This document shows positions 7,351-14,666 of a DNA stretch of 14,666 nucleotides, one piece after another. The stretch spans positions 1 to 14,666 of the forward strand of contig VDLU01000032.1 in NCBI GenBank assembly GCA_006247105.1, read 5' to 3'. This DNA is from Giardia muris. Lineage: Eukaryota > Fornicata > Diplomonadida > Hexamitidae. Both the position numbers and the translations under genes were made by a program. The notes under the pieces were generated by a model. That model was not told the DNA's origin. It ran no database searches and worked only from the letters and a program-made list of their open reading frames with translations. Every line of letters starts with the position of its first letter. Position 1 is the stretch's first letter.

Positions 7351-8764
7351 CATCGGTTGATCCTGCCGGAGTACTACGCTACCCCAAGGACAAAAGCCAT
7401 GCAAGCGGACACGAGGTATGAAGTGGCGGACGGCTCGGTACAACGGTACGAGTCTGACCGGGGGTGAAGGCTAGACGGATACCGCTGGCAACCCAGCGCC
7501 AAGACGAGTGCTCAAGAGCGGGGAAGGAAAGCACGCGATGGAGCGAATGCCCGGATGAGGTTCCGAGGTATTACCTAGTCGGTAGAGTAGTGGTCTACGG
7601 AGGGGATGATGCCTGGCGGAGGATCAGGGTTTGACTCCGGAGAACGGGCCTGAGAGACGGCCGTACATCCAAGGACGGCAGCAGGCGCGGAACTTGCCCA
7701 ATGCGTGAAGGCGTGAGGCAGCAACGGGGGATCCCATGAAATGGGAAGACTGGGGGGTAGATGACCCCAGCAAGTCGAGGGAAAGGTCTGGTGCCAGCAG
7801 CCGCGGTAATTCCAGCTCGGCAGGCGTCGTACGGCGCTGTTGCAGTTAAACGTCCGGAGTCGAGACGTCCAGCCGGGAGGAAAGAGGAGCGCTTAAGGCG
7901 GGAGTGAGTACGAGAAAGCCCGGGACGGACATGAAGGTGAATGGGTAAGGGCATGTGTATTGGTGGGGGACGGGTGAAATAGGATGATCCGACAGACAGA
8001 CAAAGGCGTAGGCACTTGCCAAGACCATATCAGTCGAACCAGGACGAAGCCCGGGGCGAGAAGGCGATTAGACACCACCGTATTCCCGGGCGTAAACGAT
8101 GCCACCGAGAGACTGGCCAGGTCGTCAGGATCGAAGGGAAACCGATCAGGGTACGGGCTCTGGGGGAGTATGGCCGCAAGGCTGGAACTTGAAGGCATTG
8201 ACGGAGGGGTACCACCAGACGTGGAGTCTGCGGCTCAATTTGACTCAACGCGAACACCTTACCAGGCCCAGACGTACGGAGGATCGACGGTTGAGAGGAC
8301 CTTCGTGATCGTACGAGTGGTGGTGCATGGCCGTTCACAGCCGTGGCTTGAGCCGTCTGCTTGACTGCGACAACGAGCGAGACCCTAACCTGGATGGGAC
8401 CGCCAATGGTGAATTGGAGGAAGGTGGGGCGATAACAGGTCTGTGATGCCTTAGACGCCCTGGCTGCACGCGTACTACACTGTGGGGATGAAACCACGTC
8501 GAGTTGTGAAGCTTGATGAGATCAAACCCCACGTGGTTGGGATCGTGGACTGGAACGTCCTCGTGAACCTGGAATGTCTAGTAGGCGTAGGTCATCAATC
8601 TACGCGGATACGTCCTGCCCTTGTACACACCGCCCGTCGCTCCTACCGACTGGGTCTTCTGGCGAGCTCCTGGGAGGGATGAACGAACAGGGACGAACCG
8701 CGAGGCTTGGAGGAAGGAGAAGTCGTAACAAGGTATCCGTAGGTGAACCTGCGGATGGATCCAT
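7351..8764 (+). rRNA. Small subunit (16S-like/18S) rRNA, unit B
   Basis: Second copy of the SSU gene. It starts at CATCGGTTGATCCTGCCGG (7351-7369), which lacks one C compared with unit A, and ends after GTGAACCTGCGGATGG (about 8758). The 530 loop GTGCCAGCAGCCGCGGTAAT is at 7791-7810. The decoding region TTGTACACACCGCCCGTCGC at 8621-8640 is canonical here, unlike in unit A, and TCGTAACAAGGTATCCGTAG follows. Length is about 1.41 kb. It shares all Giardia-like blocks with unit A and differs from it mainly by one-base indels in homopolymers, so the two are best read as the same gene with sequence error on top of any real variation. Confidence 0.96.
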
Positions 8765-8799
8765 CGAGAGGGAAGGTACGAGGATGAAGGCAATGAGAT
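8765..8799 (+). other. ITS1, unit B (about 35 bases)
   Basis: Purine-rich spacer GAGAGGGAAGGTACGAGG and following bases, matching unit A. The boundaries are estimated from the SSU 3' end and the 5.8S 5' end. Confidence 0.7.
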
Positions 8800-8922
8800 G
8801 ACGCGACCCGGTGGATGCTTGGCTCGGGGGACGATGAAGGACGTGGCTGACGACGATACTCGATGTGGTCAAGCACGTGACATCGATCTTCGAATGGATC
8901 ATCGGGGTGGTGGGTGATCTAC
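8800..8922 (+). rRNA. 5.8S rRNA, unit B
   Basis: Same core motifs as unit A: GGTGGATG near 8810, GGCTCGGGGGACGATGAAGG at 8821-8840, and ATCGATCTTCGAATGG near 8882. It differs from unit A by single-base indels, for example GATGCTTGG for GATGCCTTGG. The 3' end is set by the same proposed pairing with the LSU 5' end and is approximate. Confidence 0.87.
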
Positions 8923-8961
8923 GAACTGGGTTGTTCGAGGGTTGAACGATGGGAATGAGAT
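8923..8961 (+). other. ITS2, unit B (about 39 bases)
   Basis: Carries the same GAAC-GGTT-GTTC and GTTC-GAAC complementary words as unit A. The limits are approximate. Confidence 0.58.
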
Positions 8962-9339
8962 GAGGATCCCCCCCACTCCGATGAAGATGACGGGTGGAAC
9001 TTAAGCATATCAGTACGCCCAGGAAGAACCAACCGGGATTCCTTGATTAGCGGCGAGCGATCCAGAGTAGTCCGACCTCGAGCGATGAGCGTTGTGAGGA
9101 CTGGGGGGATGTCCTAAACCGAAGATGGGTTGAAACCACACAAGGAGGGTGCCAGTCCCGTAGGGATGGACACAACCCAACGACGAGTACCTCTGCTTGA
9201 GAGTGTAGAGGGAAGAGGAGGTGGTACCCTTCTAAGGCTAAATACCGCCCCGAGACCGATAGAGGACCAAGTAGTGCGAACGAAAGGTGAGAAGGATGCC
9301 GACCCAGGCACGTCAAAAGACCTGAACCCGGGAGGCGAC

Positions 9340-9830
9340 TCCCGACCTGTCGATGATCATTGGTCGGCCGTTCGAACACGGACGAGGAGTTAGGACCGAT
9401 CGGAGTCATGTGGCAAAGGAAGTCAAGACTTCAAGGGCCTTACAAGGCAGAGCGATCGTCCTAGACCGAAAGGTGGTGATCTACACTTGACCAGGGTGAA
9501 GCCAGACGAAAGCCTGTGGAGGCCATCCGGTGCTGACGTGCAATCGCTCGTCGGTTGAGTGTAGCGAAGATCATGAACACTGGTAGCTGTTACCTCCAAT
9601 GTCTCCAGGATAGCGACTATACGTCCCTAGGTAAGGCACGATCGTGGGGGGAGAGGTCACTCCTTATCACCCTCGACATGACAAGGTGGAGCGGGCCACT
9701 TGGTGGCCCCTCAACAGTGTTGATGTCGAGTGGCCTTCTGGTAAGCAGACGGCAAGACGGGATGAACGACAGTCGGGGAAGGTTGGAGTGTATGCTCGAT
9801 CAAACGGTGTCCGTCGATCGTGACAGCTGG
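9340..9830 (+). other. Highly diverged segment of the unit B LSU
   Basis: Compared with 2120-2650 of unit A, this segment has many small deletions and some replacements, whereas the flanks match closely. The universally conserved GGGGCGAAAGACTCATCGAACC region at 2356-2377 is scrambled here (about 9562-9579). GACATCATGAACAGCTGCC (2418-2436) also reads differently (about 9615-9629). Both conserved and variable positions are affected, which looks more like poor consensus than ordinary evolution, but loss of function in a terminal rDNA copy would look similar. Confidence 0.6.
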
Positions 9831-9910
9831 AAGGTGGCCTTAACAGTAGGAAGCCTCTAAGGAGTGTGTAACAACCCACCAGCCGAATCGAGGGGCCCGA
9901 AAATGGAACA

Positions 9911-9960
9911 CGCCGAAGCATACGATCGAACCCGACGCCGAAGCATACGATCGGAACCCG
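9911..9960 (+). repeat. 25-base tandem duplication in the unit B LSU
   Basis: CGCCGAAGCATACGATCG followed by AACCCGA occurs twice in succession (9911-9935 and 9936-9960, the second with one extra G). Unit A has a single copy (about 2727-2750). It lies directly after the conserved CCCGAAAATGGAACACG stretch. Confidence 0.75.
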
Positions 9961-10643
9961 ACCGAGATGTGTCTCGGGTAGGAGGTCGTCATGATCGAGT
10001 CGAAGCCATGGGGTGACACGTGGTGGATCGAGTCATGATTGCTGATCTCGGTAGTAGTAGCCATTACTCCATCTGGAGGCCTGACGTGGAGATGGGTTCC
10101 GTATCCCTGTCGATCAGATACGGGTGACACGATCCTAAGTCCGATGGTGTACGCCGTACCATGGGGTCATCCTCACAGGACGATAGGGCTGACCGGTTAA
10201 CATCCCGGTGGTATGATGGGGTCTTGGTGACATCCTTTCACAACGGTACATGAACGAAGCACATGGTGGGAGTCATCCCGTCCTACCCCAGTCCCCCCAT
10301 GGCCAGTAGTACTTCAGGTCGTGCATGGCCATGATGGATCACATGTCCCTTCGGTCATCCATGAAACCCGTTGTGTCCCCCCCATCCTGATCGTACCACA
10401 ACCGCAACAGGACTCCAAGGTGATCAGCCTCTAGGCGGGAGAGACCATGACTCAGGGAAGTCGGCAAACTAGCTCCGTAACCTCGGGAGAAGGAGTGGCT
10501 CTGATCGATCAGAACCGGCACGGACCGAGGATCCCGACTGTCTACTAACAACATAGCGTCGTGCCAGTCGTCATGGATGCGTACACGACGTGATTTCTGC
10601 CCAGTGCCATGACCGTCACCATGAAGAGGTTCATCCAAGCCCT

Positions 10644-10695
<52 letters not shown>

Positions 10696-11139
10696 GGGTA
10701 ATTTCCGACGTGCATGAATGGATCAACGAGGATCCCACTGTCCCAAGTCATGCCTCCGTGAACCTACAGACCCGGGAACGGCGGGTGTTGGTCGGCGGGG
10801 CAAGAAGACCCTTTTGAGCTTGACTCCAATCCGATCCTGGGGGATGGGATCATCGGTGCAGCATACAGGGGAGGCCGCTTCCATGAGATACCCTGACGTT
10901 GTTCACCATCCCACTCACCGACTTACATCGGCACACGGTCGGATGGGGAGTTTGGCTGGGGCGGCGCGCCTGCTAGATCACACCGCAGGCGTCCTATGGT
11001 AAGCTCAGTGAGGTCGGAAACCTCACGTGGAGCATAAGGGCATAAGCTTACTTGACTAGTACCCCCTGTCCCGGTACTTGCCGTGAAAGCGTGGCCTAAC
11101 GATCCTTCAACCGCTCCGGTAATCCGAGCGTGGAGGTGA

Positions 11140-11183
<44 letters not shown>

Positions 11184-11185
11184 CC

Positions 11186-11229
<44 letters not shown>

Positions 11230-11279
11230 CCGTCCGCATGCATCGGTGCGGAAGCGTCGGATTGTTCACCCGTCTAAGG

Positions 11280-11323
<44 letters not shown>

Positions 11324-11599
11324 TCCTACCGACCATCTCCATGCGTCCAGTACGTCGGGTCAGTACGAGAGGAACACCCGTCGCGAGCCTCCGATCTCCC
11401 GGTTGTTTGACTTGACAGTGCCGGTCTGTCGCGCTCGGGGACTAGCACTGAACGCCTCTAAGTGTCCATCCCACCTACTCGCATGGGTTGAGGGGCTTCC
11501 CCTCGATTCGCCCGGGTTGACGACCCTTTTCTCCGACCTACTGTACGGCGTGGAGCTTCTTGCGACCGCCTGAGGTTTGGTTCGGGTTGGCATTCCCCC

Positions 11600-11880
11600 C
11601 GAGCCCCGAGGGTCGAAGACCTGAGGGGGTGAGGGAAGGGCCGGAACAACCCCCCCGAGGGTCGTGAGACCCGAAGGGGGGGCCGGAAGCGAGGCCCCCC
11701 GCCCCGAGGAAGACCTGAAGGGGGGTGAGGGCATCCCCCGTCATACCAGGGGGGTGGGAAGGGCTCCCCTCCGGTCGTGGGACCAGGGGGGTGAGGGCCC
11801 CCGGTCGTAAGGGGGCATCCCCGAGGGGTGAGACTTGAGGCGCCGAGGGTCATACCAGGGGGGGTGAGGGCCCCAAGGGG
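11600..11880 (+). repeat. Degenerate G-rich repeats after the LSU gene, unit B spacer
   Basis: Counterpart of 4341-4610, with GGGGGTGAGGG-type words near 11624, 11719, 11786 and 11859. The order and spacing are kept, while the homopolymer runs are longer, so the repeat plan is a real feature of the spacer. Confidence 0.55.
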
Positions 11881-13139
11881 GGGCGTCCCCCGCCGGATCG
11901 ACCTGAAGCGAGATCAGACCCCGTGGGTCGAAGGCCCGGGTACGGGGGCCTACAGAAGGATACCAGATTTGGAACGGTTACAGTGGATTTTGGATCCGGA
12001 CTCGAGATCAAAAGACCGGAGGGGCGAGGGCGGGTCCGCGGTCCCTCGAACGGGGGGTCGTACAGGGGTCCCCCGTGGGCCCACGGCCGTCCCCTGGGCA
12101 CGGAACGGATCGGGGTCCATGCCCTGGCCCGGGAGTCCACATGGGTCCTCACGGGGGCCTTCCCTCCAGGGGTCATTCGAGGTGTCCCCGGGGGTCCCCT
12201 GGGTCCATGGGGCCCTTGAAGTCCTTCAAGATGAACGGGGACGGGGGCCCGGTCCCTCACGGGGTGGGCCCTCACACGGGGGGGCTCATGGCTCCATCGG
12301 GGACGGGGACTGGGGTCCGACCCCCCGCCCTCCTTCGAGGGGCCGGGTCATCGGACCATGTGGTCATATGGATGGGCCTTCCGGGGGGTCACGGTCCCCT
12401 CGGGGGTGGGTCATCGAATGGGATGGGGGACTATCTTCCCCCCTTCCATAGCCCGTGGGTCCCCCTCGAGTCCTCCATGAACGGGGTCACATGGGGCCTT
12501 CAGAGGGTCTCCTGGGCCCGGGCCGAACAGGGGATTCCCGTGGGGTCCGACTCCCCCTTGAATCTCTGGGGTCTCGAGCGGGACCCAGATCCACGCCCCA
12601 CAGGTCCATGGACCTTCATGGGTGGGGGGTGGTCCATCATACGGATGGGGGTTCCTTCGGTCGGGGGTCCGTCCGGTCCTCACGGGACAGGATCCAGGGG
12701 GCCTTCACGTCCCCTCATACGGGCCACATGGACCGGGTCATCAGGGGATCCGGGTCATCATATGGGGCCCGGGCCTCATATCCATGGACGGGGACTCCCC
12801 CACGGGGCGGGCCCCCTTCATCGATCGGGTCCCTCACGGATCCTTCAGAGGGTGAAGATCGGACACGGCATGGGACTTTCAGGCCCCCACGGGTCATCGG
12901 ACGGACGATCGAACGGGCCCCCGAGGGCACGAGTAGAGGTAGTGGGTCCATGGGGCCCGGGACGACGCTCATCATTCCAGACGGGAGGGAACCCTTCCCG
13001 CTTTCTCCTTCATTCAGTTTAGGACCGGAGGGGCGCCGAAGCGACGGGCCCCTCAGAGGGGGACCGAAGGGGCGGCCCGAAGGGCGAGGCCACTGTGGGC
13101 ACCGGTCACTGACTGGGCGTGTCTGCGTCCCCGGGCGGC

Positions 13140-13530
13140 CCGCGTCTCCGTGTCCCTCGCATCTCTCGCATCTCCCGCGTCTCTCATCACCTCTCATCAC
13201 TTATTATCGTCCCTTATCGTGTCTCGTGTCCCTTATCGTCTCTTATCATCTCTTATCGTCCCCCGTCATCTCTCATCGCTCTCATCGCGTCCCCAGCCCC
13301 CCACTCCTCTCGTGGATCCCCCTGCCCCTCTCATGCCCCCCCATGGATCCTCATGCCCTCTCATGCCATCTCATGGCCCCCCATGCCCCCCTGACTCTTG
13401 AATCACCTCGTGGCCCCCCCTCTCAGGCCTCCCCCCTTCCTCCCTCAGCCCTCCCCACGCCTGCACACACTCCCCCCATCCCTCTACCACGTCGGGGAGC
13501 CCTCTCCCACATCCGTCTGACTCGTCCCCC
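13140..13530 (+). other. Pyrimidine-rich tract, unit B spacer
   Basis: Counterpart of 5800-6140. CTTATCGTC and CTCATCGC words with about 10-base spacing run from about 13190 to 13290, then CTCTCATGCC words from about 13330 to 13390. The words and their order are kept while run lengths vary. Confidence 0.6.
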
Positions 13531-13552
13531 AAACCCCCAGGTCTCCAGATCC

Positions 13553-13585
13553 TCCTGGATTAATATTTACTAATGAAATCCAGGG
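13553..13585 (+). promoter_or_regulatory. AT-rich hairpin (inverted repeat) in unit B spacer
   Basis: TCCTGGATT at 13553-13561 pairs with AATCCAGGGG beginning at 13577, and the loop AATATTTACTAATG is essentially identical to the one at 6190-6203. One A is missing from the right-hand edge of the loop compared with unit A. Conservation of both arms and loop amid surrounding indels supports a maintained element. Confidence 0.6.
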
Positions 13586-13796
13586 GAATCCCGGACAATA
13601 GAGGGTTCGATCCATCATCTCGTCCCATGGGACTCCCGTCCCCCCTGCACCCTTACGACGGTGTTACGTGACTGTGCACGCAGTGGGAGGGCCGTGGGGG
13701 TCGTGGGGATGGCAGGGGAGTTGGATGGGGTCATCCTTGGGGACGGGTCGAGAGGGATGGAGGGGCCACCTAAGGGCCTTGTGGGGGCCTATGAGC

Positions 13797-13820
13797 GATC
13801 TTTGGGGGTCGGGGATCTTT
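13797..13820. other. rDNA array boundary with GATCTTT direct repeat
   Basis: The last rDNA-like bases are GATCTTTGGGGGTCGGG (13797-13813). The corresponding unit A sequence continues with GCTCCCGGGACTCCTGG, whereas here it becomes GATCTTTGTACAGAGATGCC. GATCTTT therefore occurs on both sides of the junction, 17 bases apart. This may be chance, a junction microhomology or a remnant of a target-site duplication. Confidence 0.7.
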
Positions 13821-14666
13821 GTACAGAGATGCCGTCACATCACCTCCAAGCCTCCCTGGGGTTACTTGTGCTCGACCCACACGTAGCTCCCGTCCATGCA
13901 CGTGGATGACCACTCCTCATGCCCCGCCCTTGACAGGCCCCAATGGTTCATCTCCCCAAAGATGAAGGAGGAAGAGGCGGGGATCCAGCCACAACCAATC
14001 TCCCTGACGAATGTCGATGTGGGCTCCCGCACTACTATGGACAGGTGCCAGTCGAGGAGAACCCGTCCAAAAAAGAGCAAGGCCTCGACACGACCGGTTA
14101 AGCACCCCGAACCCGCCCCTGTCCTCAAAGGGCCGCTTTCCCCTTGACAAGCCCCCCGACGCTTGAGGGACGCAAAAGATCGGCATCCTCATCAACCATG
14201 ATGATTCCACCACCAGGCCACCCCCTGCCTGCCAATCACCCTATATGCGTTCACATCAAAGTGGATGCCGTTGGGTTCGACGACAATTCCATCCGGCCTG
14301 CGACGACGAGGCTTGATGATGACGATGCGATCGTCCATCCAGTGACGCACGATCGGATCGTTGATGAGCGCTTTGCTCACGGAGACCTTCGAGTACAGTC
14401 CTCTTCGAGGTCATACACCACGTCCAGCATCTGGTCGTTGGTCGACGTGGATCGTACCCATAGGATGCCCTACGGATACTGGGCACTCCCGCACCAGCCG
14501 TTCACAGGGCACGTGTAGGCCATGGGCTCTCTTGGCTGCCTCCCAGAAGGGGATGAGATTGCCCGGTCAAAGATCATCCGGACCTCGGGGGGCCCTCGGA
14601 TACGAGTGTCCTCATTTGTGCAGCAGGGGTGGTTGTGCTTTGCCGTCCCCCGTGGCCTCCCAGTGA
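13815..14666 (-). mobile_element. Possible 3' end of a LINE (non-LTR) retrotransposon joined to rDNA
   Basis: Non-rDNA segment of lower GC than the spacer, running off the window. On the - strand the inferred coding region ends at a TAA at 13864-13862, leaving about 47 bases before the rDNA junction, so the putative element would abut the spacer by its 3' end. Giardia genomes are known to carry R2-like, restriction-endonuclease-bearing LINEs near chromosome ends, where rDNA arrays also lie. The identification rests on one motif region (see the coding feature) and on this context. No reverse transcriptase domain falls inside the window, and no poly(A) or target duplication is certain. Confidence 0.35.
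13862..14658 (-). pseudogene. Frame-broken coding region, possible LINE restriction-like endonuclease C-terminus (partial)
   Basis: Read on the - strand, plausible protein passes between frames: one frame at about 14658-14473 (with CPVNGWCG), a second at 14566-14414 (FWEAAKRAHGLHVPCERL, then CPV...GTIHVDQ), back to the first at about 14460-14401 (TNDQMLDVVYDLEE), a third at 14399-14192 (SKALINDPIVRHWMDDRIVI, then RPDGIVVEPNGIHFDV), and a last frame ending FGEMNHWG...YVWVEHK and a stop at 13862. The R-P-D (14299-14291), 11 residues, then D-V (14257-14252) layout resembles the PD-x12-14-D core of R2-type restriction-like endonucleases, and T-x-H before it faintly recalls the preceding zinc knuckle, but two of its cysteines are not seen. 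The shifts may be decay or the homopolymer errors seen elsewhere. A 124-codon + strand frame (14144-14518) is a rival reading. The product is therefore uncertain. Confidence 0.35.

Larger units (their letters stand above)
8962..11592 (+). rRNA. Large subunit (28S-like) rRNA, unit B
   Basis: Second LSU gene. AACTTAAGCATATCAG is at 8999-9014, TTGATTAGCGGCGAG near 9044, CTCTCTTAAGGTAGC at 10669-10683 (uninterrupted), CCACAGGGATAACTGG near 11151, the sarcin-ricin loop AGTACGAGAGGAAC at 11362-11375 and ACTGAACGCCTCTAAG near 11447. The 3' half is cleaner than in unit A. The segment 9340-9830 is instead strongly disturbed: CCCGTCTCGAAACACGGACC becomes GCCGTTCGAACACGGACG, and the GGGGCGAAAGACTCATCGAACC block becomes AGCGAAGATCATGAAC. 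A 25-base tandem duplication at 9911-9960 is absent from unit A. The copy may therefore be a damaged array-end unit, or simply poorly resolved. Confidence 0.93.
11593..13814 (+). other. Truncated rDNA intergenic spacer after unit B
   Basis: Matches unit A's spacer from 4334 to about 6422 in order, with longer G and C runs and scattered differences, and then stops matching after TTTGGGGGTCGGG at 13801-13813. The diverged promoter copies, the six-copy array and the gene-proximal promoter are all missing, so no further rRNA gene follows within the window. No protein gene is supported in it. Confidence 0.85.

Noticed and set aside
12455..13573. 372-codon open frame on the + strand of the unit B spacer
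   Set aside because: It passes through the pyrimidine tract, giving Ser/Pro/Leu/His-rich low-complexity protein, and is not kept open in unit A.
14144..14518. 124-codon + strand open frame in the non-rDNA tail
   Set aside because: It is the longest uninterrupted frame there, but it begins with TTG, shows no known motif and lies opposite the - strand reading that contains an endonuclease-like motif. Kept as a rival, not called.
13815..14666. tRNA or 5S rRNA gene beyond the array end
   Set aside because: I found no T-loop GTTCGA/GTTCAA with a matching cloverleaf context and no 5S-like internal control region.

Overview
The window holds two consecutive units of a eukaryotic nuclear ribosomal DNA tandem array on the + strand, followed by about 850 bases of unrelated sequence where the array stops. 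Order: end of a 5' external spacer (1-140); SSU, 5.8S and LSU rRNA genes of unit A (141-4333); a complete, very GC-rich intergenic spacer (4334-7350); SSU, 5.8S and LSU of unit B (7351-11592); a second, truncated intergenic spacer (11593-13814); then non-rDNA (13815-14666). The unit length, SSU start to SSU start, is about 7.21 kb. I see no tRNA, no 5S gene, no CRISPR and no intact protein gene.

The organism is almost certainly a diplomonad and most likely a Giardia. The SSU is only about 1.41 kb, ITS1 and ITS2 are each only a few tens of bases, and the SSU carries Giardia-type blocks in the regions around 260-300 and 440-490. Its GC is moderate compared with the extremely GC-rich SSU of G. 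duodenalis. From memory, the published rDNA unit of Giardia muris is about 7.7 kb, with an SSU of about 1.43 kb, an LSU of about 2.7 kb and a spacer of about 3.3 kb containing direct repeats and varying in size. The layout here fits that, allowing for many missing homopolymer bases. The species is an inference.

The complete spacer is well structured. Just after the LSU come G-rich degenerate repeats. A long GC-rich stretch without a believable gene follows, then a pyrimidine-rich tract, then an isolated AT-rich hairpin conserved in both units. Closest to the next SSU lie two diverged copies of the gene-promoter region, about 565 and 690 bp upstream of the gene-proximal copy, and a six-copy array of 56-72 bp repeats sits between them and that promoter. 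This resembles the spacer-promoter and enhancer layout of rDNA spacers in other eukaryotes, but here it is read from sequence only.

Unit B's spacer matches unit A's as far as about 13814 and then switches abruptly, before the spacer promoters, to non-rDNA sequence. On the - strand that sequence contains a frame-broken coding region. One piece carries an RPD-x11-D motif like the restriction-like endonuclease of R2-type and Giardia LINE retrotransposons, which suggests (tentatively) that a LINE 3' end caps the rDNA array.

The two units differ mainly by one- or two-base indels in homopolymers, including inside universally invariant rRNA motifs. Much of the difference is therefore probably long-read consensus error rather than biology.
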